A stretch of 64,000 nucleotides of DNA from CAYRSS01 sp964426945 (GTDB taxonomy: Bacteria > Planctomycetota > Phycisphaerae > UBA1845): positions 32,149 to 96,148 of the forward strand of contig CAYRSS010000014.1 in the NCBI GenBank assembly GCA_964426945.1. Reading direction: 5' to 3'. A program made the position numbers and the translations under genes. The notes below the pieces were generated by a model. The model saw only the letters and a program-made list of their open reading frames with translations, was not told the origin of the DNA and did no database searches. Shown here in pieces: positions 46,301 to 53,370 of the stretch (positions within the stretch are counted from its first letter, which is position 1; the number at the start of each line of letters is the position of its first letter).

Positions 46301-47976
46301 TAGCCGACGGGCTCGCGAGCGCCGGCGAGCAACTCCGGCGCGCCGTTCAGGAAGAACTCAGGGCACATCCCGAGCGAGGCCGCATTGGCCGGGTCCACCG
46401 GGATCGCCGGCGTCTGCCCTTGGTCGTAGAGGTAGCCGCGAATGACCGTCGAGCAGGCCTCGAACTCAAGTCCCGTTCCTGCAAGCGTGGCCTCAATCTC
46501 GTCCTGCAGCTCGACGTACAGCGGCGTGTTGCCGGTGTTCTCGACGCGGATCTTGAACTCAAGCTCGGCACCGGCGGTCAGTTCCGCCGTATCGCTGAAC
46601 GGCCCGTCCGTGCCGGCGCAGCGGACCTGCTTGGTGACTTCGACTTGAGGAAGATCAAGACGCCAGGTCTGCGTGATGAAGTCCTCATTCTCACCATCCT
46701 GATCCGCATCGCTGCGCGTGACGACGCCTCCTTCGGCGAACAGGAAACGATTTCGCGAGGCATCGGGTACGAGCGTACCGCCGTCATCGACGAACGAGCA
46801 AACACCGCTGAAGTTCGGGCGCCTGCATTGTTCGTTTACCAGAAGGTCAACATGACGAATTACAAACTCGACGTCATAACGACCAAGTGCGGCCTGCGGC
46901 GCGAGGCCGCTCAGCAGTTGCCCCTCGAAAGGATAGGTGGAGATGAAGTCTCTTATCTCCGCGCCCGGGGGAACGGTGGCAGCCAATGCCGAACTGACCG
47001 CGAGCTCGATCGGAGCGTCTCCTGAGGGGCTGCCGCGCAGATCTGGAGTCCGCAGCGTGACGATCCCGAGCAGCTTGGTCGCCGCGGGGACGATCTGTCC
47101 ATCGCCGTTCGTATCCAAGACCTCCTGCCGTGGTGCGCAGATGAACAACTGGAGCCGGTAATCCTCCACGAGTTGATCAATCAGATCATCGGGGCCTCCA
47201 GCACAGCTTATCGCGTCCCATCGCTCCATGAGTACCGGATTGCCGGTCGCGTCGACGTCGAAAGGAAGCCCAGGAGCAATGTCGGGAATGCCGTCAAAAT
47301 CCGCGTCCAAAACGCCATCGTTACAGAGTCCCTCGAGAGATTGAGCGTCTTGCACATCAAGCCTGACGAAATCTTCACCCTCGACCCCAATGGCACCCTC
47401 CGGAACGATGAGCGGAATACCGTTGCCGATGTCCAAACCGACGTACAGCATGCTATCATCAGAAAACCGATCAGTGCGTTCGTACACGCCATCCGAGTCA
47501 GGCAGATAGAGAACGATAATCCTGCCAGTGTTAACGCCGCTTAACACATGCAGGCCGAGAGGGTCGGCGTCATCCGTGCAGAGAGTGCATGTGGGGATGA
47601 TGTTGCCATAACCCGCATCCCCAAATCCGTCGGCGCGTATCTGCGCGGGGGTCACGTCCTCATTCTGCCTATCAAATACGCTAAGCCCGTCTGGTCGCAG
47701 CATTGCGATTCCTCGCCGCCCGACTGGAATCGCGAGATCAAACAGCGCTTCCGCGGACGCTCGGAGATCTCCGTCCGCGCAGAACGGATCATCGGGACAG
47801 CAGCAGGAGCATCCGGATGACCCTCCGGGAGGACAGCACACCGGGAGATCTGCAGGATCACACAGGACTTCGGCGCCGGCCGGCGTACTCCCCAGTGCGA
47901 GGACGGACATAAGGGTGATCATCGATGTGGCGCGGGCACGAGACCATCGCCGCTTCTGAAACCTGTGCGAGAGCAT
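37378..47976 (-). CDS. Giant secreted Cys/Asp-rich protein with repeated DUF11-like supermodules
   Basis: A 3532-residue exported protein, the largest gene here. The ATG at 47976 is chosen because GAGGGGAG ends 7 bases upstream and a signal peptide follows (TSMITLMSVLALGSTPAGA). After a unique region of about 430 residues come many beta-sandwich units of the DUF11 kind, with lines such as YRIRVQNIGERPLSRICLAD. Four unit types occur in fixed order and the whole set repeats three times (about 45240-38620). Type A contains KEVRCLEGPDCTT; type B KGWR and FPVKL; type C KDVKCDG and ALPGT; type D KEVCxDLN and YPFRLIYRV. The last 430 or so residues are unique. Cys is very frequent and often paired. 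No dockerin-like module, sortase motif or PEP-CTERM end is seen. Probably a large surface fibre or adhesin. Confidence 0.85.
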   Translation of the reverse strand: MLSHRFQKRRWSRARATSMITLMSVLALGSTPAGAEVLCDPADLPVCCPPGGSSGCSCCCPDDPFCADGDLRASAEALFDLAIPVGRRGIAMLRPDGLSVFDRQNEDVTPAQIRADGFGDAGYGNIIPTCTLCTDDADPLGLHVLSGVNTGRIIVLYLPDSDGVYERTDRFSDDSMLYVGLDIGNGIPLIVPEGAIGVEGEDFVRLDVQDAQSLEGLCNDGVLDADFDGIPDIAPGLPFDVDATGNPVLMERWDAISCAGGPDDLIDQLVEDYRLQLFICAPRQEVLDTNGDGQIVPAATKLLGIVTLRTPDLRGSPSGDAPIELAVSSALAATVPPGAEIRDFISTYPFEGQLLSGLAPQAALGRYDVEFVIRHVDLLVNEQCRRPNFSGVCSFVDDGGTLVPDASRNRFLFAEGGVVTRSDADQDGENEDFITQTWRLDLPQVEVTKQVRCAGTDGPFSDTAELTAGAELEFKIRVENTGNTPLYVELQDEIEATLAGTGLEFEACSTVIRGYLYDQGQTPAIPVDPANAASLGMCPEFFLNGAPELLAGAREPVGYFDGLDVCNGTFLGDALEFTFCARVIDPSDAFCMSTTRSIPNGDTQPSSAQPGLTQSDALASSDANRPASGGGGVLGAQPVGGEPVTPRTGGLRGGIEHWTNSITAFGDPDLPDLPCGPKLPDDGDEVDDEPDDIDTPREIDQGFDDNVVEGTVLCRDVEFEKGVRFGLNESAAEAGGAYKTGDDSLIFPKLPVIGPGFVELEYVYEVVNNGDLIEDVTVCDPTLCADIEATAAAFPAGFQVVDCQLCTHDPAPNPPSADNCLTNRLGPGATFAPLCIIRFTDQAAMDFFLARDDGRPGCNADEKQANQPQLDSLCYRNCATAAAAIAEVPENAGLCDGVTTNLESYAQICTCGCGIDIVKEVRCLEGPDCTTSMGPEEGWVDANTPAAAKMAAPGACLEYRIRVQVTEPKAIRALRFDDVMSCPQNFETGPTPPPITISRSGSGGLCTNDFGDQFNWTGAPAECLLPDGEPLLEGETFTVRFTATLKEPDAIDYTCDPCNQVVVYAAPTAEACGGTDDFEYLCTDDDPACIDIKKPDLRCDSKGWRYTATQSCTASSCATLPDPSGAYLPEIDLTGEVFPVKLDLEVCTTNYGEVPLRVRVFDDEMFDCIDAVNTAFPGAIEVLPGCEITRSAVGGSGVEKILAAMTSDCWECRLCVRSAEALRMLDDCQDGPPENNGDGSFDNHAIAVARMVEDPGDICVPYDDPATEDDDIIIVADPNLCDASILVPEECEIEVLKDARCDGGSPTAPWFDEVDALPGSRVQYRIRVQNIGERPLSRICLADDHLGVCPDVAMCELVSATIGGTSVTGFDGFLPDGVERCYDLCDRPAPARPFLEPDEELVLIYECDMPPACTGPDCQPAPNAPDGCIPKEECPGLPDEDPDCINTAEAEGYEELAELPEPTACVDDDDAAVNVLVPGIECLKEVCVDLNNDGDCNDPCDIPFAENVTVPSYATYPFRLIYRVTTTNCGEVPLQNVRVCDPMLRSRAQAAGYAFSSSTPMDPGGCMSLGALAPCGSVVATMTVITNNVGGDESRWKLFTDTTGAGDAACAHCSDGSCCLTNTATTSASVNPANLCTQGAETTVTSQCSATVCKNVICAIDVQKQVRCLEGDDCTTTLPDADGWRGPGPDALDVAPGACVQYRIQACNISDCGTDLCAMKFSDTLTCRENFSQAPYDFEVWCRGELVAEPPDSIYDSATGMFMWTQPVTPALAPGECCELRFNAQLRDVNDPLLNPACDPVNTATVQSAVDNDGCVSVNPACEPPGGPPFYTCSDTSNVGIDVLQPQLECIDKGWRVSSTPDCANGTCPLLPNPAGAFSSSIDLRNVIFPVKLEMQMTGENQGQVPLLASVTDDEFFACIDAVNAAMPGSIDILPNFEIGTTPGHTNPRTPVEKLLAASGGTATWRGIICVKTADAMRKLDACQDGCSVTNWPPSSCVTPPACVGDGTFDNRGRIFGRFPMADPNICLPPDGMFEGLNAECDAEIIVPVCPNLTLTKQVKCAEDPDSSYDELSEALPGTRQRFRIQLTNPNTADSPPIPVVCFRDTLGCDEWLVPGTITARIGAENVSADFAGWTFDGTERCFAFNSRAANPKALRRGETLTIEFEVEVPDDFPLVGSCPNLPNTGIDCRNTVSARAFTECFAPLNPPPGPNGPPPVADVLPPDTADINVLVPQVCCTKEVCIDFNSDGTCDTPFADEQTIGSGVAYPFRLIYRVIVENCGEVPLNNVEVCDPELRDRAQAAGFALTSTPAPMNPAGCIPLGRLEPCGTATATISVNAVDPEGDERRFKTFARGTGPISPDCPTACADGVCTVENTATTSGDVDTAFNIADNDGLCDQGADLEVNAMCSATVRKNLRCMIDVIKEVRCLEGPDCTTTMGPEDGWFDAADPLLQVAPGACVQYRVRVTNISMCGTELCALKFTDTMTPEHQALFVGAPTMPVSDCGVCEPFPAPLWGGGMWICRFAPGSELPPGGSCSLTFKAQLKGPEDITGDIDPENIINVMGAVSTDGCPSPTATPNFSCQDTSSVEFDALPADLECYEKSWSFSATEECIGDECAEPDAPSTPFASDIDLTGVVFPVRLALRVGVRNDGLVPLTTYVTDDEFFACVAAVNAVLPGAIVFEGGCEVGTTHDGQPTSRPRTEKDLAPGGSAYWTCGLRINSSEAMRKLDACQDGCSLTAAPFCPDVAGDCEGDGRFDNRARAFARYAPQPGLCLPPGGLIEADNTNCDAHIDVPECCELDVMKDVKCDGEPDDAYAAVRQALPGTKMNHRIKITNTGDAPIARVCIDDLLGPGCGAWDAASLEATIGADDVTDGFTAFMPDGAERCFNFCERPGASPPFLMPGEMLIITFDATLPAECDGGESNECRNDLVVTGHTECSPTLGEGSCPAPPQGARVDVVCPDGSCGKEVCADLDNTGNCTMFSSNILLPFEIDGAFTIHYRFRSVNSGDTELMVEVCDTEFVQDVNNAAGVAFVGPACPLDPSGCTMRTVAANSTDEFVCQVQFDSFQAMEAFGNRDAIADDKCYDNTATFTRTPSSVAADVCGQPQPVVDTCSAQVCLPTCCSPCTRVVADIWNQNEIRFSGASRCFCSWDQTLLSEFNGPTIAGNHFVRDNIQTDRGKARFNGSGGAGGYGCDFGTQPAPLLGVAQQIVSFLTPEGDVETTTVGLAGIGAEAGQLNYALVDPDAPVAPVTPPVLHPSAGGVASQGKLGSLLVFPMVTVEWDDEGNLIRDTFIEITNDLSQATYVQMYLVSGFRCQRVDVQFPLTPDEPSYWSVASGVRYGASGVGQLPHPAPGDPGFTCPVFEDPNTPDSDVIGSIYRGYVVLWATDAAGREVSHNGLTGKAMLVDYGKAAAAEYLPWAFRAITGAGHAAQGQQMIDATAANGGVNPGRLMLDGFEYEAAPDRLFMDFYAIGAVLTGYRCVDHCLGDRDDYEYAFTPPVYVQDAEISFFIPVKDLLAEPECGQLPCPGE
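38620..45240 (-). repeat. Threefold 2.2-kb supermodule inside the giant gene
   Basis: Marker A (KEVRCLEGPDCTT-like) recurs near 45200, 42975 and 40700. Marker D (KEVCxDxNxxGxC) recurs near 43510, 41245 and 39060. Spacing is 2.2-2.3 kb throughout, so each cycle encodes about 740 residues with units A, B, C and D in the same order. Boundaries are approximate. Confidence 0.8.
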
Positions 47977-48074
47977 TCTGCAACTCCCCTCGATGCGACT
48001 CATAGGAATTCGAGTGCGCCGCGCGATGCAGCCGTCGCCAGTAGCGGCTCAAGTCCGCCAGCCAACTTGTTGAG

Positions 48075-48102
48075 GTTATCGGCTGTCAGGCGGGGCTGTC
48101 AA
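48075..48102 (-). promoter_or_regulatory. Promoter of the giant repeat-protein gene
   Basis: On the minus strand, a perfect TTGACA (48097-48102) is followed after 16 bases by GATAAC (48075-48080). The leader would be about 90 bases. Confidence 0.55.
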
Positions 48103-48741
48103 GACAGCGCGACCGGCATCCAATCTGCCCATCTTCACACTCGAAGCACAACGGATCGCCCGTCGAACTCCAAGCGCCCCCGATGCAGGGCGGTCAGCGC
48201 GCGGAATCCCAGCATCGAGCCGATTAGCTGGAGCGCGAGACCTGTCAGGACGTGCGATCTTCGTGCGATCCGCCCATTCGAGCGAACCTGCGTGCGGTGG
48301 CAGCCTGAACTAGTCCGCCGCGCGAATCCGCGCGGCCGCCATGGCGGGGATGAAGGGCAACTGAATGCTCTCCGCTCACGAGTGTGGCTCTTGACACAAG
48401 CAGATCCGTGAGTTCCAAGATCGGGGGGGTTGAGTCGGCTGTTTGGCATCAACGGCCGCTCCCAGACTGGCCAAGCAGGGCCCGCGCCCACGGTTCGGCG
48501 GCGCCCGGGATGAAGCCGGGCAAGCGGAGGTGGCGCCAACTCGGCATGTCAATCCCGGGGAAACTTTAGGGTCGACTGCTTTCGACGCGCCCTCCAGCCT
48601 CCCACTGCGCCGCTGACTTCTTCGGGCGCGCACCAACTCAGGCAGGAGTTCCGATCCCGCAACGCGACCACCGTACTGGCACAAGTCCAACCACGGAAGT
48701 GCGCGTGCGATGGTCGATCCGACCGCAGTCGACCAAGCGCG

Positions 48742-48774
48742 AAAAAAAAGAGGGCTGACGGCACGCCAGCCCTC
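48742..48774 (-). terminator. Terminator after the PKD/propeller-like gene
   Basis: On the minus strand, GAGGGCTG (48767-48774) pairs with CAGCCCTC (48750-48757) and is followed by eight T (48742-48749). Confidence 0.93.
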
Positions 48775-48810
48775 TCGAACTACGCTCCTCGAAGCCGACC
48801 TTCACGGAGC

Positions 48811-51366
48811 CTAATGCGCGGCAGCCTCGTAGAAGCCGAATCCATTCCGCTGAAGCCCTGCGAACAGCAGGCTTCCGCCGAGCTCGCTGCCTCCCAGTCC
48901 CTCAGGGAAGTGTAGGAGCATGTTCCCCAAGCCGGAGACACTTGGAAGGGATGTCATCAGGTATGGCGCGGTCGGGTCCGCGAGGGACTGCTTGTGCAAC
49001 TGGTAGTTCTCGATATAGATCACCCAGCCCGCTCCAAAAGTCGCCGCTGTGGTCCAACTGTCAATCGCCGCACTGAAAATCAGCGTCGGACCAGCGCCCG
49101 CCGACTCCGGGCCACACTCGACGTCATAAATCAGCAACCTACCGTAGCCTCGGACACCAATGCGGGAGGAGCCCGCGATCAAGGAATCGACGTATGAGTC
49201 GTCGACGAGCATTGTCTGCGCATGCGTTGGTGCCTCCGGGTCTGCGAGATCGTAGAGAACCAACTCCCGCGTGGAACGCTTGAGCCCGACAAGGGCGCAG
49301 TCCCCAACAACCTGCAGCGAGTTGATAGATATCCCCTGGGCGGGCTGAGCGCTAGAGAGCGACACCGATCCAGCCTCACTGACCAGGTAGGTCAGCAGAT
49401 ACTGTTCATCTGCCGTCACCAAATGCATAGTGTTCCCGTAACCGGCAATGGCGATGACGGAGCTGATCGCAGGGTCAGTCGGCAGGTTCAGGCGCGTGCG
49501 AACCTGCTGCCGCACGTCGGCTATTGAGAGATTTTCCATCCTGGCTAGCGTGGGAGTTCCATCCACGCCGGTCGCGTTCGGCGAATATACATCCACGCCA
49601 AATTGTCTCCGGGCGATCAGCAGGCTGCCAGATGCGGACGTTAACGAAGAGGCGTAGGCGAGCGAATCTGAAGTCTGATGTACGCGAATATCTACGGAGC
49701 CATCCACAGATCCTTCCAGCCTACCCAACTCCTCCAATGCCGAGAGCACCCACACTTCATCGCCCAGCTTTACTGAGCTTACAGGCCCGAACGGGTTTCC
49801 GCTCCAGGTGTCAACACTCGTATAAGTTAAACTCGGATTTACATCGTTGTGAACCGAAATGGACACATTCGCCCGCGCCGACTGCCAGTTCTGCCGGTAC
49901 ACCGTCAGCTGCACGTTGTAGTCACCCGGCGCGGTGTAGGCCTTGATAACCTCCTCGCCCCCGCCGCCGGTCGTGTCCATGAACTGCCAGGACCAGCCGA
50001 CGATCGAGCCGCGCGAGGGCGAAGCGGAGAACTTGATGCGCTCGCCCACTTCGAAGGTCGTCGTTGCGGGGTCGACTTCTTCCCAGCGGCCCGAGCAGCC
50101 CTCGCGGCCGGAGCCGGAGAGGCGATAGACCTTGATGCCGGCGGCCAGGGGGCCCTGGACGTAGGCGTTGACGCGGGCCACGGCGGCGGACTGTTCGCCG
50201 CAGCCGGGGTGCGAGGCGAGCAGGATGATGTCCTGCGGGCCGGTGCGGTCGACGGTCAGGGTCGCAGTCGCGCCGCCGTCGTTCGAGGCCGAGGGCGCGC
50301 TGTACGACTGGCCGGTGCTGTTGAGGTCGTCTTCGCCGCCAAGGTACGAGCAGTTCGGGGCGAGCGTGCTGCTGGCCGCTGCGCTGTCGCAGGCGACCGG
50401 AGCCCCGGCCGCATCCACGCAGCGGCGGACCAGCCAGGTGAAGGTCGTGCCCGCCGGGGCATTGGGAACGTAGTCCGCGGCGGCCAGGTTGAAAGTCGTG
50501 CCCTCGGCCACCGTGCCGAAGTCCTCCGGGCTCTGGGCGCCGGCCAAGCCAAACGCCGCCGCGAGATCCTCGCAGGCGGTATCGAGTCCGGCTGGATCGG
50601 GGTCTTCCTCTTCCCCGCCCGACCCATCGCCTTCGCCGCCGGTCGAGCCTTCGCCGCCGTCCTCGCCGCCACTGCTGGCCTCGACGAGGGTGAGGGTCGC
50701 GCGAGCCTGCACGGTTCGGCAGCCATCCGACACGCAAAGCTGGACGAGATAATCGCCCGGGGCATGCACGCCCTGAACGAAGGTGAAGCTCAGCGATGCG
50801 CTCGCGTTGACCTGGTCGCCCAGGTTGAGCGCGGTGCCGGTGGGGCTCTCAAGCCGCCACGACAACTGGAGCGGCGTGGTCGAAGCATCGGGATCAGTGA
50901 TCGTCGGGCTCAGCGTCACGGCCTCGCCGTACGAAACAGTGAGCTCGTTGCCGCCATCCCACGACACGCTGGGCGGCTGGTTGTCCGTGCAGCCGCGCCC
51001 CTGGTGCTCGGGCATCGTCCGGCAGTGGCCGATGTTGGCCGACACGTACCCGCGGTCGCCGGCGTTGATGACGCCGTTGCCGTCGAGGTCGTACAGGCAG
51101 ACCGAGAGCGCGTCGGTGCGGCCCTGGTTCGCCTGAACCTGGCCGCGATCACCCGCGTTCACGAACCCGTTGCCGTCGACGTCGCCGTAGCAACCGGTGA
51201 ACGTGCTCGGGAGCAGGTCATAGAGGTTGCAGACGAACTCGTCGCACGAGGTCGCCGAGGAGCTCGAGGAAGACGCGCCGACAGAGGCCGCCGCAAGGGC
51301 CAGGGCGCAGGAAAGGACGGTGCATACGGCCCCTCGCAGGCCGGGACGCCAGGAACTGCCAGACAT
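48811..51366 (-). CDS. Secreted protein with N-terminal dockerin-like module, PKD-like domains and a C-terminal propeller-like domain
   Basis: An 851-residue exported protein. ATG 51366 opens a signal peptide (AVCTVLSCALALAAASVGA); the longer frame upstream is implausible. Residues 41-126 are the Cys-rich module with two DxDGNGxxNAGDRG loops, here at the N-terminus and without the tail seen in other proteins. Next is a PKD-like domain (PPSVSWDGG to RATLTLVEA), an acidic Gly/Ser/Glu linker, and a second Ig/PKD-like region. The last 330 or so residues resemble a beta-propeller of LVIVD type (ISINSLQVVGDCALVGLK, LVLYDLADPEAPTHAQTM). The 3' third of the gene is visibly lower in GC than its 5' part, suggesting a separate origin. 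Function unknown; probably on the surface. Confidence 0.8.
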   Translation of the reverse strand: MSGSSWRPGLRGAVCTVLSCALALAAASVGASSSSSSATSCDEFVCNLYDLLPSTFTGCYGDVDGNGFVNAGDRGQVQANQGRTDALSVCLYDLDGNGVINAGDRGYVSANIGHCRTMPEHQGRGCTDNQPPSVSWDGGNELTVSYGEAVTLSPTITDPDASTTPLQLSWRLESPTGTALNLGDQVNASASLSFTFVQGVHAPGDYLVQLCVSDGCRTVQARATLTLVEASSGGEDGGEGSTGGEGDGSGGEEEDPDPAGLDTACEDLAAAFGLAGAQSPEDFGTVAEGTTFNLAAADYVPNAPAGTTFTWLVRRCVDAAGAPVACDSAAASSTLAPNCSYLGGEDDLNSTGQSYSAPSASNDGGATATLTVDRTGPQDIILLASHPGCGEQSAAVARVNAYVQGPLAAGIKVYRLSGSGREGCSGRWEEVDPATTTFEVGERIKFSASPSRGSIVGWSWQFMDTTGGGGEEVIKAYTAPGDYNVQLTVYRQNWQSARANVSISVHNDVNPSLTYTSVDTWSGNPFGPVSSVKLGDEVWVLSALEELGRLEGSVDGSVDIRVHQTSDSLAYASSLTSASGSLLIARRQFGVDVYSPNATGVDGTPTLARMENLSIADVRQQVRTRLNLPTDPAISSVIAIAGYGNTMHLVTADEQYLLTYLVSEAGSVSLSSAQPAQGISINSLQVVGDCALVGLKRSTRELVLYDLADPEAPTHAQTMLVDDSYVDSLIAGSSRIGVRGYGRLLIYDVECGPESAGAGPTLIFSAAIDSWTTAATFGAGWVIYIENYQLHKQSLADPTAPYLMTSLPSVSGLGNMLLHFPEGLGGSELGGSLLFAGLQRNGFGFYEAAAH

Positions 51367-52007
51367 GATCGCCGCCTTCGCAGCGCAACCGGCAGCATGC
51401 AGGCCGACCCTCTGAAGGGCGACCCTCTGTCCGCGGGCCGGTAAGCCCATCCTCCGTGCGGACGGCCGATTGCTTCGATCCCCCAAACGCCCGGCCCACT
51501 GCCGCCGGGTCTCGCTAGAGTCTCGAATACGATCAGGAATATGGCAATCTAATGAGACCAGAACGAGGTCGCAGACGAGCCCGCAGAGATAGCGGACCAA
51601 CGCGCGCGGAAGGGACCACGCCTGGCCGACGTTGCAGAATCCTTCCTTCCCGCCCAAGCCCGTTTCCCCTCCGTGCTACTGCGGCGAACGCCCGATAATC
51701 CCGAGTTGGGCAGGGATCATAAGGCAGGGCTGCCCCCAACACAAGCGAATAATCCGTCCATCCGCCCGGCATCGCCGCGATCATGGCGCGATGCGGCTGG
51801 ATGCGCAAAGTCGGTTGTCTTCTCCGGCTCGCGTTTCGTCAATATCGGTATGTTGCACCGTGGGGCTTCAGTCGGACTGGCAGGGCTTGGCGCGAAGAAG
51901 GGGTATCCTCCCCAGGCGGCGACAGGCCGGTGGTTCCGGTAACCGCCTCCTCGGCCCGACGGTAGGCACCGTGGACATCCCGGCCACCGGCGGGGACAAA
52001 AAGGGCC
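51367..52007. other. Intergenic, no gene seen
   Basis: Separates a minus-strand and a plus-strand gene. Both promoters should lie here, but I cannot pick clear -35/-10 pairs. Open frames are shadow-like. Confidence 0.5.
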
Positions 52008-52379
52008 ATGAGCGACCAACCGATGAACGACGCCGTGACGACCGTGGCCCAGCTCAAGAGGCTGATGGCCGAATTCATCGCCGAGCGGCAGTGGGAACAG
52101 TTCCACGATCCGAAGAACCTCTCCGCGTCGATCGCGATCGAGGCCGCCGAGTTGATGGAACACTTCCAATGGCTGCGCAACGACGAACTCGACCGCGTGC
52201 GGAGTGATGAGAAGGCGATGAGCGAGGTCCGCGAGGAGATCGCCGACATTCTCGCCTACACGCTCTCTTTCGCGCGGGCGATGGACATCGACCTCGCGTC
52301 GGCGCTGGCGGAGAAGATGAAGAAGAACGCGCTGAAGTATCCCGCGGCGAAGTTCCGCGGACGCTTCCGCGCGGAGTGA
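52008..52379 (+). CDS. MazG-like nucleotide pyrophosphohydrolase
   Basis: A 123-residue all-alpha NTP pyrophosphatase of the short MazG/dCTPase (RS21-C6-like) group. The motif is E45-x2-E48 (AIEAAELMEHFQW) followed by EVREEIADILAYTLSFA, which supplies the second pair of Mg-binding residues. RQWEQFHDPKNLSASI is also typical of this group. It hydrolyses (d)NTPs to monophosphates and pyrophosphate, cleaning the pool of damaged nucleotides. Length normal. Confidence 0.9.
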   Translation: MSDQPMNDAVTTVAQLKRLMAEFIAERQWEQFHDPKNLSASIAIEAAELMEHFQWLRNDELDRVRSDEKAMSEVREEIADILAYTLSFARAMDIDLASALAEKMKKNALKYPAAKFRGRFRAE

Positions 52380-52428
52380 TGGTTCAAGCCGCCGCAGGCG
52401 GCCGGCTTCGCGCGACGAACCCCGTGGA

Positions 52429-52875
52429 TCAGACGAGTTCCTTCTCGAAAATCACCACGTTGCTGCCCGTGTCGCTGTCGTAGCGAATCCCCACCAGGTC
52501 GTAGCCCTCGTTCAGCGCCACGTGCAGCATCGGCCGGTGCTGGTTGAGACACTCGAAGCGGATGTAGTCGTAGTCGTGATCCTGCGCCCAGGCCATCTGC
52601 GCCTGAACGAGCTGCGTCGCCACGCCGGTGCGCCGCGCCTCGGGCAGCACGCCCACCAGCCAGCAGAGAAACTTGCCCGGCTCGACCTCGAAGCCGACGA
52701 TGAAGCCGACCGGCTCGCGCTCGATCTCGGCCACGAGCAGGTTGACGTTGTGACGAGACTGGAACCGGCGCATGAAGAAGTCCTCGTCATGCGGCGGACT
52801 GAACACGCGGTTGTACAGGTTGACGATCAGCCCGACCTCGTTCGGACCCACCGCCACGATCTTCGCGTCGGCCAT
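52429..52875 (-). CDS. GNAT-family acetyltransferase
   Basis: A 148-residue GNAT fold. Motif A is seen as LVGVLPEARRTGVATQLVQA (R/Q-x2-G-x-A/G variant), preceded by VGFIVGFEVEPG and followed by YIRFECLNQHRPMLHVALNEGY. It transfers an acetyl group from acetyl-CoA to an unknown amine. The ATG at 52875 has GAGGAAGGG upstream. Confidence 0.85.
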   Translation of the reverse strand: MADAKIVAVGPNEVGLIVNLYNRVFSPPHDEDFFMRRFQSRHNVNLLVAEIEREPVGFIVGFEVEPGKFLCWLVGVLPEARRTGVATQLVQAQMAWAQDHDYDYIRFECLNQHRPMLHVALNEGYDLVGIRYDSDTGSNVVIFEKELV

Positions 52876-53370
52876 GATGCCCTTCCTCTCCGCTCGTGCG
52901 GCCCGGCGCCCCTCAGCGCCCCGAGAGAGGCCGCAGGAGCATCCCGAACCGCGCGGCCGTCCCCATCGGCGAAGCGAAGCCATCCGGCCCGTCCTCGCCG
53001 CCCGGCACAGCGCCAGCCGACACTCCCTTATCTAGCTTAACAAAGTGCGGTCCCCGGCGGGAAGATCCCCCACGCGTCGCCCGGGCTCGCCGTCCGCCGT
53101 GAGCGGACGGCCGCTGGACACCGCGTGCCACACCGTTTGATTTCAGCACCGAAGTGCGTGAAGTCAAGCTTGTCACCGCAGCATCCTTCGCCGTAGTTCA
53201 GAATCGGCAGGCGTGCCGGAAGGCACACGCTTTCGGCAAGCGCTTTCGTCCGAGCCACGCCCGAGAATCAGGCGGTTTCCGAAGCCGCGGCCCGACAGTC
53301 GACCCGCCAGTTGCCCTCCCGCACGACGTGCAATTGCACCCGCCCGATCGCTCCGATAGGTTTCGTGACG
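52876..53370. other. Intergenic, no gene seen
   Basis: Lies between divergent genes. The open frames present are short and Arg-rich. No promoter or hairpin stands out. Confidence 0.5.

Larger units (their letters stand above)
47977..48810. other. Intergenic between two large minus-strand genes
   Basis: Apart from the promoter and terminator listed separately, I see no gene. A minus-strand open frame at 48135-48539 is Arg/Pro-rich and has no recognisable domain. It could be a decayed remnant. Confidence 0.5.

Noticed and set aside
48135..48539. Minus-strand frame in the gap between the two large secreted-protein genes
   Set aside because: Arg/Pro-rich, no recognisable domain or ribosome binding site; at most a remnant.
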